Assembly: GCA_016802295.1 (NCBI GenBank) | Contig: JAESIW010000109.1 | Span: forward strand, 569,102 to 633,101 | Length of the DNA: 64,000 nt | Direction of reading: 5' to 3' | DNA from: Brachionus rotundiformis | Taxonomy: Eukaryota > Rotifera > Eurotatoria > Ploima > Brachionidae | In this document: piece by piece, positions 11,609-23,429 of the stretch | How the letters are laid out: each line of letters begins with the position of its first letter | How positions within the stretch are numbered: position 1 is the first letter of the stretch | Program-made: the position numbers and the translations under genes | Notes under the pieces: generated by a model | Databases searched by the model: none | The model's input: the letters and a program-made list of their open reading frames with translations, nothing else | What the model was told of the DNA's origin: nothing

Positions 11609-13328
11609 CTAAAGTGACATTCTAAGCTCGTCATATGCCTCTTGCCATAATTGACCAGACTTCTTTAAAGAAGTTAATATGTCATAAAATGCTTCTCCCA
11701 ATTGTTTATTTACATATTTGATGTCGTGTTTTTTGCACAGCGATTGAACATAAGGCTGAATCTTGTGTAAGTTATGTCTTGGCATTGTTGGAAATAAGCT
11801 TTGAAAAAAAATGGTTTATTTTTTTTAAATAAAATATTTAAATCAAAAATACTGATGTTCTATTTGAAAATTCAAATGACCAGTGAACCAGTCATTAAAA
11901 AAAGATTGCTCAATGTTACATGTGGCTCTTAATTGTAAATGTAGCCAACTCTCGTACTCTACATCATCGTGTACATCCATTACAATATGATTACATTGAG
12001 AGACCCAAGTAAACCATGCACTTTCTAGCAATCTAGATGCAAAAAAGTATCCTATTGCTTTCCACACAGAACCAAAGGCGTAGTAACCACAGCCAAAATA
12101 CAGCATGTACATGGGTGCCATGGATACTAGATCAATATATTTTTTTTTCCTAAAAATATGCCTAAATGTAGTTATTTGAAAGAAAGCAGGAAAAAGCAAA
12201 AAAGCTCCAATTGGAAACAAAAATTGCTGAATGGTGTATGGATATGGGTTTTTGGCGTTTTTTTTAATATTAGCTTCAGCTCTCTTAATAAGAACTAAGA
12301 ATAAAATAATTTTAAAAATTAATTATCAATTAATACTCTTTTTGGATTCATTTCTCCGACCACGAACATAGGCTCAAGGCGGCAATCGGGGTCTTTGTCT
12401 ATTACGTTCGGCTTAGCATGGTGCAAATTGTGCATAAAAGCCCACCAGTCCGCACTAGCTCCTTTAATAGTTCCCATAAAAAACATGTGTATGTATCTGT
12501 TGTGTTTGGGGTTCCATAGAAGAGATGAATGACCATGGTCGTGTTGGGTCCAAGAAGCTTGTCCCTAATTAAATTTGAAAATTTTAAATTTAAAAAAATG
12601 AAAACATTTTTGAATTTATTTTATTAACTTGTGCCAATACACTGCATGCCAGTGCACACAAGGTTGGTATCCAGCCACCACCATATTTAATTTGAATATA
12701 AAAGCCCAATAAATAGAAAAAAACTATCTGAAAACTATGCAAAAAATAAAATGTATAGCTTGGAGTGAAAAATCCCTTTAATAAAATATTAATTAGATAT
12801 TATTGCTTTCCGAAATTTATTTTTCACTACTTTTTCCAAAGCAATTTGCTGAATTTTTTGAAAATCCTCTCTGATCTCGAGCTCTTTCTGGACCATTTCT
12901 TTCTCTCGCTCACTTCGGCCTCTAAGAACATCGCTCGGGTCGATTAGACCAATCTGATATGTTTTGGCATACTTGGCCACTCTGTCAAAATCTTTGTGGA
13001 ACGCATTGAAAACTTCCTTTAAATTAGAATAATTAGCAAAATTTATTCTTTAATTTTTTTTTTAAATTAGAATAAAAAATAAATGTTTTCTCACAGTGGC
13101 GTCTTGACCAGCGTAGAATTCAAGTATCTTGGAACCACCTGGGTGCTTTTTGCGAAAACTTGACATATTATAAACTATATTATTGACCACAATCCAGCAG
13201 TCATTTCTGGTATTGTGCTTGGCTACTTCTGTCCAAGTGATCAAATTTTTTGTCACCGAATCACTCGGGGTCTGTAGCCGAAACTTTTCAACAGCCGAAA
13301 TCAAATTTCCATTGCTGCCTTTTCCCAT
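11609..13328 (-). CDS. Front-end fatty acid desaturase with cytochrome b5 domain, copy 1, 6 exons
   Basis: Endoplasmic reticulum desaturase of the delta-5/delta-6 class, acting in long-chain polyunsaturated fatty acid synthesis. Exons (minus) are 13095-13328, 12831-13016, 12629-12775, 12337-12564, 11853-12283 and 11609-11798, giving 471 residues. The cytochrome b5 haem motif HPGG is in exon 1. The three histidine boxes are HDHGH (exon 4), HNLHH (exon 4) and QIEHH, the last split by the 54-bp intron before LFPTMPRHN. The glutamine in QIEHH marks front-end enzymes. Regiospecificity cannot be told from sequence alone. It is paralogous to the desaturase at 32.9-34.7 kb: both start MGKG and share most intron positions. 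It appears intact. Confidence 0.94.
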
Positions 13329-16140
13329 TTTTCTTTTCTACAAAAAAATTAAAATAAAAAAATTTAAAACCTTTTATTATTATTTCATGCTTAGATGGTT
13401 CAGAAAAATGGTTCGACTTGTATCGAACCATCTTTGTTGATATATTAACTTAGAGCCTTTTTATTTTCAAATCAATATTTCCAATGCCTAAGAGGCCTAC
13501 ATTTATTGATGTCAACAATGTATAAAAATGTTTAATTGGAAAAAATTAAAATGAGTCCAAAGTTCTAAGTGAATTTGGAGCAAATTTTTGATTATGAAAT
13601 TCGTACAGCAAGTTTCTTGCGTTTTAAGTGAATTAAAATTATTCTAAAAATTAATTTGAATAAATTTTTATTAGAAGCGACGCCTGTAAAATTAACTTTG
13701 AGAATCATTGAATAATTCTAAAGAGCTTTTTAGCTTTATTTGCCTTTATTCGATAACTAGGCAACCCCTAGTCATCATGGTTCCTTCCCATATTTTACCA
13801 GACTGATGATTAATTTACTTAATTAGAGAAAAATATTTCAAATAATAAATTTTTATTCTCATTTCTATAGTGATTAGTGGCTGTTTTAAGTAAAATAAAT
13901 GAGCATAATTGGGCTTAGTGAACTATGAACTATTTTTGATAAATTGACAAAAATATTTTCAAAATTTGAACTAAAATAATTTATTAAAAGAAAAAAAATT
14001 ATGTTTAAAAACTTAATTGAAAAATTGAAGAAATTATTTCTATGAATGTAAACTATCAAGTGACTCGGAGAATAATTCTTAAGTCTAAAATCTTCAATTA
14101 AAAAAGACTAGTTTGTTTATGTTTAATGGTATTGTGTACATGATGATTTTTATTTAATTAATTATTCTACCTAGGAGTAATTAGAATTTTAAAATATTAA
14201 TCAAACATTGCCAGCTGGGTGAACCAAATAAAGCCATTTTCCTAGCCTAAAATTTCTTGTTATAACTAATTTAGTCAATTATTTAGAATGACTAATTTCT
14301 ACTGGGTTTTTTAGTTTGACAGCAAGAAGAGGGGAATATATTTTTTTAAAATTAATATAACAAGATAAATAGAGAATAAAAATTAAAGCTAAGCTTTAAA
14401 ATAAAAACAATTTTTTCCAAATTTAAGAGTTTAAATTGTAAAAAAATTAAATTAATAAATAAATAAACAAATAGCATTTTTAAGATTTATTTAGCGCTAT
14501 TTTTATTTTTTATTTTATAAGAAAAAAAGGGAACTAAAAGTTTATTCTCCTCAAAATAGTCCAATGCTCATATTTAGGATTTTTTTTCAACCTAAAATTA
14601 AGCTTTTAAATCCACTTTTAGAATATAGATGACAAAAAGTAAAATTTCCCAAATCCCAACTTAATCATAAAATTTAATCATATGATTTAGGTCTCAAAAA
14701 AAATAAAAAAAAATTAATCATTAAAAAAAGTTAATTAATTTATCAGGTATATTTATAATAGATAGTAAATTGCTTACCAATCCTTCAAAATTTATTGATA
14801 TCTAATTGATATAAATCAGTTAGAAATGAGCTGTAAATAGAATGCATTTATGGTTAAATATCGAAAATCATTATTTGACAGATTTGGTAAAAAAAATTAA
14901 ATTTCGTTTTAAATAATTAAATTCTATTTACTTTTTTGGCTAAATTTTTGTTAATAAGTGTTATCAAATTGTATTTAACTCGATTAGAGTTATGTATTTC
15001 ATTTCTAATATTTTTTGAAACTTTAAAATACCTTTTAAAGACAATTTTATTCTGAAATAATTTTTATTAAATTAAATGATTTTAAAAGCTAAATTAAAAA
15101 AATTTTTGTTCGTTTAGAATACAAATTGTAAGAGAATTTTTTCTACTTTTCGCTGCTAGAGATACTATGCAAAATATATCTGGATGTATAGAATTGTTGA
15201 AGTGATAAAGATAAAAATATTGTCAAATTTTAAATGTTAGCATAATGAAATTAAAAAACTATTAATTTTCTGTTTCCAGAGGCAAAATTCCTTTTTTTTA
15301 AATTTAAACTTAAAATAAAAATAAATATAAATAAATATATTTTTGATTTAAAAGCGTTTATTACAGATTAATTATGATTATTCTTAAAAAACAAATTATT
15401 TTTAAATGATTATTATTTTAATTGTTGGGCTCAAAAATAAAAATAGACTTAAAAAAAAGGAATATAAATTGCTGTACCCAACAATAAAATAATTTAAACT
15501 GAAAACTATGAGATTATGGAATTTGGTATATTTTAATCTGATTGCAAGACCAACTAAAGGTTTGCACATTTAATGCTTGAAAAAGATTGGACAGGTGCAT
15601 TTACCTTGTTTCCAATCGATTGACAAATCATCTCCTTTTGAAAGAGTCACAATCAATAACACCGAAATCTCTCTTTCTGAATAGACAAAAAGTGTTCCAG
15701 CGCATTTCTTTCACATTTCTAATTTCTTCTTCACTTACCTTTCATATTCATTTGAATCTTCAAACACACTTGAGGTAACTGATTTATTGCTTTTTGCCCA
15801 ATGATAGCCTTCAGTCCAATTTTTTGGTGAAATTGCTAAGCTCTTGGTAGTAATATAAAAGGAATTTTTTTCCTATTTCCTTTTAAATTTTCATTGATAT
15901 GCAAAAATTTTGTTCAAATTTCAATTTTTTAAAGACTGTTATTTTTTTATTGTATCTAATTATAGCGAATAAATTTTTTTTATAGTGTATAATTATTTTA
16001 TCTAAGTATCAATATTTTTTTTTGTTGTATCTATTAAAAAAGAAGGTAGTAGAATTTTTTTGATATATTATTTGGATAAATTAAAAAAAAAGTAAAAAAA
16101 ATAATCTTTTTTGTTCTTTTGTTTTGAGGTTGATCTTGAA
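13329..16140. other. Long gene-free stretch upstream of desaturase 1
   Basis: About 2.8 kb of AT-rich sequence with no coherent coding frame. A small hairpin lies at 13408-13431, listed separately. The open frame near 15587-15778 has no motif and no splice context. No repeats of note were seen. Confidence 0.6.
13408..13431. repeat. Small perfect hairpin upstream of desaturase 1
   Basis: atggttcga and tcgaaccat form a 9-bp perfect stem around a 6-nt loop, about 80-100 nt upstream of the desaturase 1 start codon. A third partial copy (agatggttca) precedes it at about 13393. It could lie in the 5' leader or promoter. Function is unknown, and chance is possible in a repeat-rich AT background. 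Confidence 0.5.
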
Positions 16141-16149
16141 TTGATTTCG

Positions 16150-16525
16150 GCTTGTTTTTTTTTATCCAGTGGGTCTTCCTCTTTTCTTTTTTGGAATCTC
16201 AGACTGAGCTGAATTTTCATTATAATTGTTTTCAACTTCAACTTTATTTTGATTTTCCATTTCTGCTTCTTGAGACTCATTTTCTTCCATCACATCAACT
16301 TGACTCAAAATTAAATTTACAAGAGCCTCTGGTAATTTCTTTTGATTTCGCACGTAATCTCTTATTTGTAACTCGGTTGGTTGAATCATTAAAGCTTTTA
16401 TGTTGTTTCTGGTTTACCGGGTTTCCTATTTTCACCCATAGGAACATCTTTTGCGTTTCTATGCCATTCCAATCCTCGATATCGACAAGCAAGAACCAAA
16501 ATGTGTTTGCAAATATTATTTTTCT
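16150..16525 (-). pseudogene. MULE-type transposase C-terminal fragment
   Basis: Minus-strand remnant. The pieces in order are ICKHILVLACRYRG (end of a SWIM zinc finger, the CxH half), VPMGENRKPGKP, then PTELQIRDYVRNQKKLPEAL, an acidic stretch and a final KKKRGRP AT-hook-like motif. This tail order is typical of MULE transposases. The frame is broken between the GKP block and the QPTE block, and everything upstream of the SWIM finger is missing. It sits 85 bp from a complete MITE at 16611-16976. Confidence 0.6.
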
Positions 16526-16610
16526 TCCAATAAGCTAATTAGATCATTTTTGAAATCAGAAGATTAGATATGCTTGTCAAAAAAAGTATTCTGAAGTTGC
16601 TTTGATTTTC

Positions 16611-16976
16611 GGTTTTGTGTAATTCAGTACAAAATGGCAAAAAGAACAGAAAAAAAGTGTAAAAAAATGAAATAACTTTTTTTCTAAAAGTTTAAAATTA
16701 ATTCTGTAAATGCAGAATGGTGCAACATTCAAAGTTGCATCAAATATCAATGTCTGCTAATTTTGCAGAGTTCAGCAGAAATTAAATTTCAATATAATCG
16801 AGTGAAGTGCATTTTGCAGAGATTTTGCACATCATTAGCAGACTTTTACAGTTGATGCAACTTTGAATGTTGCACCATTCTGCATTTACAGAATTAATTT
16901 TAAACTTTTAGAAAAAAAGTTTTAATTAATTTTTTTACACTTTGTTCTGTTCTTTTGTACTGAACTTCACAAAACC
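16611..16976. mobile_element. Palindromic MITE, copy A, with 9-bp target duplication
   Basis: A non-coding 366-bp element whose two halves are long inverted repeats. It begins ggttttgtgtaattcagtac and ends with the reverse complement of nearly the same sequence (tactgaacttcacaaaacc). It is flanked by a perfect 9-bp direct repeat, ttgattttc, at 16602-16610 and 16977-16985. Nine-bp duplications with long inverted repeats are typical of the Mutator-like superfamily. Internal sub-repeats include gttgcatcaa/ttgatgcaac and the gaatggtgcaacatt/aatgttgcaccattc pair. A second copy is at 63368-63728. Confidence 0.9.
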
Positions 16977-16985
16977 TTGATTTTC

Positions 16986-17306
16986 ATCATCAGTAATGAG
17001 CTAATTAAAGATTTTTATATTTGTCTATTAGATATTAAATTGAATTATTTTTTGATACAAAAAGAAATGATATGATTAGGTACAATAAAAAAAATAGATA
17101 GCTTTGAAAATATAAGCCTTTTTTAAATTCACTATTTAATTGTAAATTAAAGTTGAGAAAATTTTTTTTTTAAAGTTTATTTCTTAAATTTTTTCTAAAA
17201 CAAAAATTAAATAAACGGAGCAAACGTGCTGCTTATTATAAAAATGTTTACAAATTTGATTTATTTCTAAGTTTATCTATTCTAATTAAAATTGGTGATA
17301 AATTAT
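16986..17306. other. Short gene-free stretch downstream of DEG/ENaC gene 1
   Basis: AT-rich sequence between the MITE and the stop codon of DEG/ENaC gene 1. I see only A/T runs; part of it will be the 3' untranslated region. Confidence 0.6.
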
Positions 17307-20300
17307 TTATTTATCTGGAATTTTTGGAGTATCTGTTTTGACTAATTTGTATATTAATTCGATTAAAAATACAACTGGCTCAAAAAATGTAATAATCGAA
17401 AATCCCAAGAATAAACCTAAAAAACCACCTTTATATAAAAAAAATTTAAATAGAATTTAAATCAAAAATACCAAGCCTACCAATTGATGATCCTAAATCT
17501 ACCAAATTCATTAGTTGGGTTTCTTGTATTATTGTATAAGATAGTTCTTGATAGAAAACATTTATCATGACTGTGCTTTTTTTAAACAAATCAAAAGTTA
17601 TGTTGCTGTGATTTTGAAGTTTTTTCTTAACATTTGGTTGATTTTTGACCATTTCATAATAATATTCAGTAGGATAATCAGAATATGACTTTTCCAAATT
17701 ATATTCCAATGTTTCACACGGAGTTGGACAATGCTGGTTGCATATGTGTGACAAGTCTTCTGAGTCCAACTTATTTCTTATCTGATCAGCACATGACAGT
17801 TCTGAGTAAGATGAACAAAATCTTTGGCTCATTTGGGAACTTATTTGCACATCACTACAATTACAACTTGGTACTATAAACTCAAATTGTATACAATTTT
17901 CAAAACATTTTTTCTTTGAATAAACACCATTTAAAAATGTTATCTTATAGTACTCTGGGTCATCTTGGACAAATTTTGATGTATCTCTGCGACATTTGTT
18001 AAAGGGCTCTCCAAGCTTGCGATAATGAGTTCTTTTTATGCCTATTTCTGCCAAAGTACCCACTGATAACTTCATACCCTCATAATTTTCCACCGGATTT
18101 ACACTATTGTTGTGGACAGCTAGGTAAAAGCCTCTTTTTTCTATATAAGTGTTTTGCAATCCTGGAAGTCCAGTAAATAATTCGAGCAAAAGACCACTTC
18201 CTGGTCCAGTCCTGCTAGTTTTTTTAATTTTGGTATTTTGGTCTAGCCTTTTATTAAAAGTATAACACTTTGCATAATTAAAGTCATAAAAAAGTTGAAA
18301 ATCACTCGGACCACATTTTTGACCATTAAAAGTACAACCAATTACCATGTCATCAAATGAATAATCTAATTTTAAATTTGTTATATTATTACGTATATCA
18401 TTTAATATGTTTGTCACAATCAATTTCATTGTTTGCTTTAATTGATAAATAACAGAATTATTTTGAGTTATTTTTTGAGTAAAGTTGTCTTTTGAAAGAA
18501 TGGTATTTAAATAGTCAATTATCGCCGGGTCACTTCTGTCAAAAGCATTCAAGTTACAAAAAGATACAGCCGGAAAATCTTCCAAATTGATTTCTTTAAG
18601 GCTCAGATTTATTGAATACTCATAGTTAAAGTAGTTTAATGTTGTAATGCAAATGACTTAAATATTAATTAATTAAATTTTTAATTTAAATATTAATATT
18701 AGCAATTAGGACTTTTTACTAATTTTTTTTCTTTCACTCAATGATAATTTTATTAATACTCTTTAATAATTTTTATGTAATCACAATTTATATTAAATAA
18801 ATACCCAGAAAAAAATTATTTTAGCATCTAAATAATTAATATAAATACCCATTTAATAATAATCCTTATTAATTAAATTTAATTTTAATCTTATGAATGA
18901 AGTGTCTGGTACAAGACTTGAAATAGCTTTGTGTATTGATGGCGTATCAGCAGAAATGCTAAAAGCTGATGGGAGGGGTACAATAGGGATATTGCACGAT
19001 CTCTCATCAAGATATGGCGTCTAGAAGTCTTATATTTAACACTAGAAAGCCCGACCAAAAAATGACAAAAATTTAAAAACTAATTTTTAAAAAAATTATC
19101 ATAGAATAGCAATATTTTTTTTTGATATTCAATAAAGTCTCCATAAATCTATAAAATAAAATACTGAATATTAAATTCTGTTTCTGCATTCAAAAGATAT
19201 TGAGATTTGGAATTTAAAAAAATGGGTCTAAAAAACCTGTCGAGTCTTCTAGTGTTAAGCTTCTGGAAAGGAAGGGTAAAAAAATGATATCTAATAATTG
19301 GAGGGAAATAATACTGCTAACAATAGCAAGCATGAATTAAAGATGCTTTAGACGCAATGCTTAGAGAAGAACAAGAGGATGCATTGGCATATTAAAAGCT
19401 ATACTGATCTAGGTAAGCGAATGTTGGGAACAATCAGAGTTGAAGAGTTCAATTACCATAATTTTAAGATTCAAAACATTAATTTTTCTAATTTTTTAGA
19501 CTCATATTTTTATTGACTTAAACTGACCAGATTCTCCTTAATGTTCGTCATTATTCATGGTTAAGAAAAAAGACGCAGGATTCAGACCAGTAATCAATTT
19601 CACATTATTTAATAAATTGACAGTTAGAGAAGACGAGTTGAACAATAATTGCAAAGGCTTAAAAATGCAAAAATATTTAGTACATGTGATGCGAAGTCAG
19701 GATTTTTTCTAATAAATATTGAGGAGAAATCAAACAAAAAATATACAGCTTTTAATGATGGAATTCGAATGGGAGTAACAAGTGTTCCTATGTTTTTTTT
19801 TTACAGATCATGCACCAAATTCTGAGTGATTTGGAATTTGAATATTTATTGATGATATTTGCGTATTTTCTGTTAGCTTAAAACATCTTTTTTATCACTT
19901 AAAAGCAAATTTAAAAGTAGATTATGAAAAATGAAGATGATTCTCGGAGTGAGTACAAATTTTGGGACATCTTCTCTCTTCAAAAGAAATTTAAATGAAT
20001 GATAAAAAAATAGCAATTTTACGAGACCGAAAAGAACATAAAAATATTAAACAATTACAGCAATTATGAATTGGCAATTATTACAGGAAGTTTATAAAGG
20101 AATTCGCAAAATTAACAGCTTCTCTTTATCACTTGACCAAAGTCAGGCCAAAATTGGTAATGGAATCAAGATTGTCAAGGAGCTTAAATGATTGCTAAGT
20201 TCGAAACCAATTATAACACATTACGTGTAGTAACTTGACATCCAATATCCAATAATTTAAATTTAAAATATTTTAAAGACTAATTTATACCTTAGTCTTG

Positions 20301-20539
20301 GAATTATTTCATAGAAAATCATATTAATACCATTTTTAAAAAATTAGATAATTACCAAAAATTGTTATGGATACACTAACAAGTAACAAAAAGCTCCAAA
20401 AAAGTCTTATACAAAGGAAATCATTGCTAAATATATGTGACATAGCATGTGCCGTCGAATTCGAGCAGTTTTTTCTACAGCAATCTTTGATGATTGTTAA
20501 TTTTGTTTGATTTTTTTTTATTTCTTCGGTTTCTGGCAT
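17307..20539 (-). CDS. DEG/ENaC-family sodium channel, gene 1, 3 exons with transposon-laden intron
   Basis: Amiloride-sensitive-type cation channel subunit with two membrane segments and a large cysteine-rich extracellular loop. Exons (minus) are 20356-20539, 17481-18656 and 17307-17428, giving 493 residues. Exon 1 ends in TM1 (IRLFWSFLLLVSVSITIF). Exon 2 opens with INLEDFPAVSFCNLNAF, the post-TM1 FPAVTICN block, and holds many cysteines and YYYEM before TM2. Exon 3 contains TM2 with the GFS version of the G-x-S selectivity filter (GLFLGFS). The start is the ATG of MPETEEIKK; the upstream in-frame codon is only TTG. Intron 1 (18657-20355) is phase 1 like its short counterpart in gene 2, but holds LINE, MITE and Gypsy fragments. 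The ligand, if any (proton or peptide), is not inferable. Confidence 0.88.
18896..19410 (+). mobile_element. LINE reverse-transcriptase N-terminal fragment, interrupted by a MITE
   Basis: Plus-strand fragment inside intron 1 of DEG/ENaC gene 1. It reads IDGVSAEMLKADG, like the DGIxAELLKAGG block that opens many LINE reverse transcriptases. Past a 215-bp insertion it continues with FWKGRVKK and, in another frame, SNNWREIILLTIAS (the NNWRGITLL block). Removing the insertion plus one TTAA rejoins IWR and FWKG in one frame. Frameshifts make it non-functional. Confidence 0.7.
19040..19254. mobile_element. Small MITE in a TTAA target site (piggyBac-like)
   Basis: A 215-bp non-coding element begins cactagaaagcccgac and ends with the near reverse complement gtcgagtcttctagtg (16-bp ends, three mismatches). 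It is flanked on both sides by TTAA (19036-19039 and 19255-19258), the target duplication of piggyBac-type elements. It sits inside the LINE fragment, so it inserted later. Internal sequence is A/T-rich with no coding potential. Confidence 0.75.
19520..20190 (+). mobile_element. Ty3/Gypsy-type polymerase fragment, decayed
   Basis: Plus-strand remnant within intron 1 of DEG/ENaC gene 1, antisense to it. Recognisable pieces in order are FMVKKKDAGFRPVINF (the KKDGxxRxCxDY block), CDAKSGFFLINIEE (the DLKSGYHQI block), a decayed MPFGL..F region, a YLDD-equivalent region broken by a frameshift (FIDDICVFS), ILGHLLS, and NYYRKFIKEFAKLTASL (the YYRRFIPNFS block). Several stops and shifts are present. 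No LTRs or integrase were seen, so this is an internal fragment. Confidence 0.8.
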
Positions 20540-20905
20540 TCGGTTCTTGGCATTAATTTTTTTCAAATTTATTAAAAATAATAAATTTTTAGATAAGAAA
20601 TTTTCAAATTTTATATGATTGAAAATTTCGATATCGGATGTAAATATTGAATATCAAGATACTTTTAAAGGTTTTTTTTAGAATTTTTTCTAATAATTAA
20701 TCCAAGGTGCTATGATTTATGTACTTGGTAGAAAATTTAATAAAATCAAGGTAGTTTTAAAGAAAATTAAAAATAAAATCCTATTTTTATTTCTAAATTA
20801 GAACTTATTCAAATAAAATTAATAAAATGGAATAACTTTAATGCTTTTTTGCCAAACTTGATATAAATAATATACAATATTTTATAATATTATATAAAAT
20901 TTTTT

Positions 20906-22440
20906 TTAAAGATTATTTTTTTTAATCTTAATTCGAAATATTTTAATAATAACTTCTACAAAAAAGATAAGAAATTCGCACAAACTCAATATTGAAATTC
21001 CCAATATGAGACCCAGCTGTCCACCTATGATACCAAAAAGATTCTCAATACTGTAAGCTTCGCTTTCCTCAATAGACGTATAGCCCAATTCTTGATATTG
21101 TATGCTAACTTTGAGAACACTTTCCTTAAAAATTTTATAGCTGATATCTGACAAGTTGCCAAATTTGCCAAAAACATCGGACTGTTTTGAAATTATGTCA
21201 TAATAATAATATGTTGGATAAAAAGCTGAACTCACGCTAGTTGTATACATTACTCTGTCGCACTCAGTTGGACACAGGCGACTACAGTTAGCTGATAAGT
21301 CCATTGAGTCAAATCTACTACGAACTGTTTTCACACAGTTAACACTTTTTAATTTAGAGCAAATTGGTGTTGCTTCATCTATTATTGGTACACTTGGGTC
21401 AGCACATGCACATTGTGGGATTATGTACATGACTTGGATGCATACTTCATAGCACAATTTTTGGGAATATTTGGTCACTTTGGTGGTTTTTTTGACAAAT
21501 TCTGAATCACTCTCAAGCAAATTGTCTGAATTGAGCCGACAATTTGAAAATGGGTGCTCCTTTCGGTAGCTAAATGTCCTGGTTATGGCCACATTGGACG
21601 CGCTTCCCACCGAAAGCATTATGCCTTCATATTTGACCAATGGCTTATGAGAGCTATTATGAACTATCAAGTGAATACCGGACTGTTCAATGAACAGATT
21701 GTGTTTTTTAGGAACACCGGTGAATATTTCCATGGTTAAACCTCCTGTAAAGCCTGTCTTACTGGTTTTTTTTGATGAATCATTATTAAATGTGAAGCAG
21801 TTGCCATACTCGAAGCTGAACGACCTGGAAAAGTCGCTTGAATTGCATCTAGCTCCGTCATAGAAGCAGCTAATCAGCATTGAATCGAGTTCAAAGCCCA
21901 AGCTTTGTCCGCTACTTGAGTTGGAATTGAACTCGGACAGAGCTGATGCTTTCAAAACTTCTAAAGCCTGTTTCACTTGCTGAATAGCTGGTTTATTTTG
22001 AGAACCAACGATGCTCCAATTTAAATTGTTTGATGATAATTCTGACTTGAAAAACTCCCTAACTGCCTCTTTACTTGAATCGAAAGGGTTCAGATTACAA
22101 AAAGTAATTGCCGGAAAGTAATCAAGTGCCATCTCATTCCATTTTACCTGAACAGATACTTTATATTCATAATATTCCATTAGTGAATCAATTACGTCTT
22201 AAAAACATAAACTATAAAATAAGTCTTTGATAGATAATGGTTGAATTTACAGTATGTGCAAGCAGCAAAGCCAGCTATAAATAGGAAAAACCAAATTAGT
22301 CTGATAATCAAATGTTTGCTGCGAAAAATTCCAGGTAATGCATGAGCGGTCGTATTGGAACAAGTCTCTATAAATGTACTTTTGACAATTTCGCTTATAC
22401 TTGCCGATGTGAATATGTTGGTATCTTTTTTTGTATCCAT
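20906..22440 (-). CDS. DEG/ENaC-family sodium channel, gene 2, 2 exons
   Basis: Paralogue of gene 1, same strand and immediately upstream of it. Exons are 22251-22440 and 20906-22197, giving 493 residues, the same length as gene 1. TM1 is in exon 1 (LIIRLIWFFLFIAGFAACTY). The phase-1 intron is 53 bp. Exon 2 has the FPAITFCNLNPF block, GLTMEIFTGVP, a cysteine-rich extracellular domain, YPTYYYYD and TM2 with a GIS version of the G-x-S filter (GLILGIS), then a basic C-tail. Gene 1 has an extra intron before TM2 that is absent here. No lesions are seen. Confidence 0.92.
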
Positions 22441-23429
22441 AATCTTTATTTTTAAAAATTAAAAAACCAAAAATTAAAAATTTTTAACTATCGATAAATA
22501 ATATTTATCTATTTTGTTAAATTGTGTGGTTTATTTCTTATCATAAGTTTAATCATAAATCATGTTCAAATATATAAAAAAAAATCTTTTAAATTTATTA
22601 CTTTTCTTTACAGGTAAAAACTAAATTAAAAATAAAATAGATTAAAACTCTCATTATTAAAGTCATATTTATTAAAAAATTATCATAGATTTTTGTTTGT
22701 ATTCTGTTAAGAATCTATAGATTATCTTTGTATAAAGTTTAAATAAAATAGGTGATAATTAATCAGATATTTGAAAATCTACTACATAAAAAAGAATAAA
22801 AAAGTTTTTTTAAATTTAGATATTTTTTGTTTATTCTCTTAACTTAATGACATTATCTATTAGCTTTAAAATTGTAATTATTCCTTATAAATTAGCTTTT
22901 AAATAGCTTGAAAATTAATAGGTATTTCATTTATGCTCAAATATAAAAACTTTCTAGATGAATATTTTGATTTAGTTATTTTTATAGTTGTTATTATTAT
23001 ATTAATTATTATGACAAAATGTCAACTCAAACAATCAATTTTAAAATTTTCAAAAGCATTTGCTTAAAAAATTTTTATTTTTTTTAAACAATGAAATTAG
23101 AAACAAATTAATTAATTTAAATGTTATTCAATTTAACAATTCTACAAGAGAATCATGATTTTTTGTTTGTGGAAGCATTACTTCTGATTATATTTTTTAT
23201 TTTCTTTTTATTAATAGATATAAAAATTACAGTCAGTCATTTTTACAGTCATTTTAATGAACAGTTTTAAGAGGGAAAATAAAAATTTTGTTAACTTGGC
23301 GCCAAATTTTTATTTGAATAAATTATTAAAAAAACCTTAACTTTATAAAAATTCGATTGAATATTGATTATATATTTTTTAATAATTGAATAGTTATCTT
23401 GATGTTAAATTCGTCTGAAAAATTCAGAT
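22441..23429. other. Gene-free AT-rich stretch
   Basis: About 1 kb of A/T-rich sequence between the start of DEG/ENaC gene 2 and the stop codon of pyrophosphorylase 1. No coding frame, repeat or RNA structure is apparent. It should contain the promoter of the channel gene. Confidence 0.6.
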
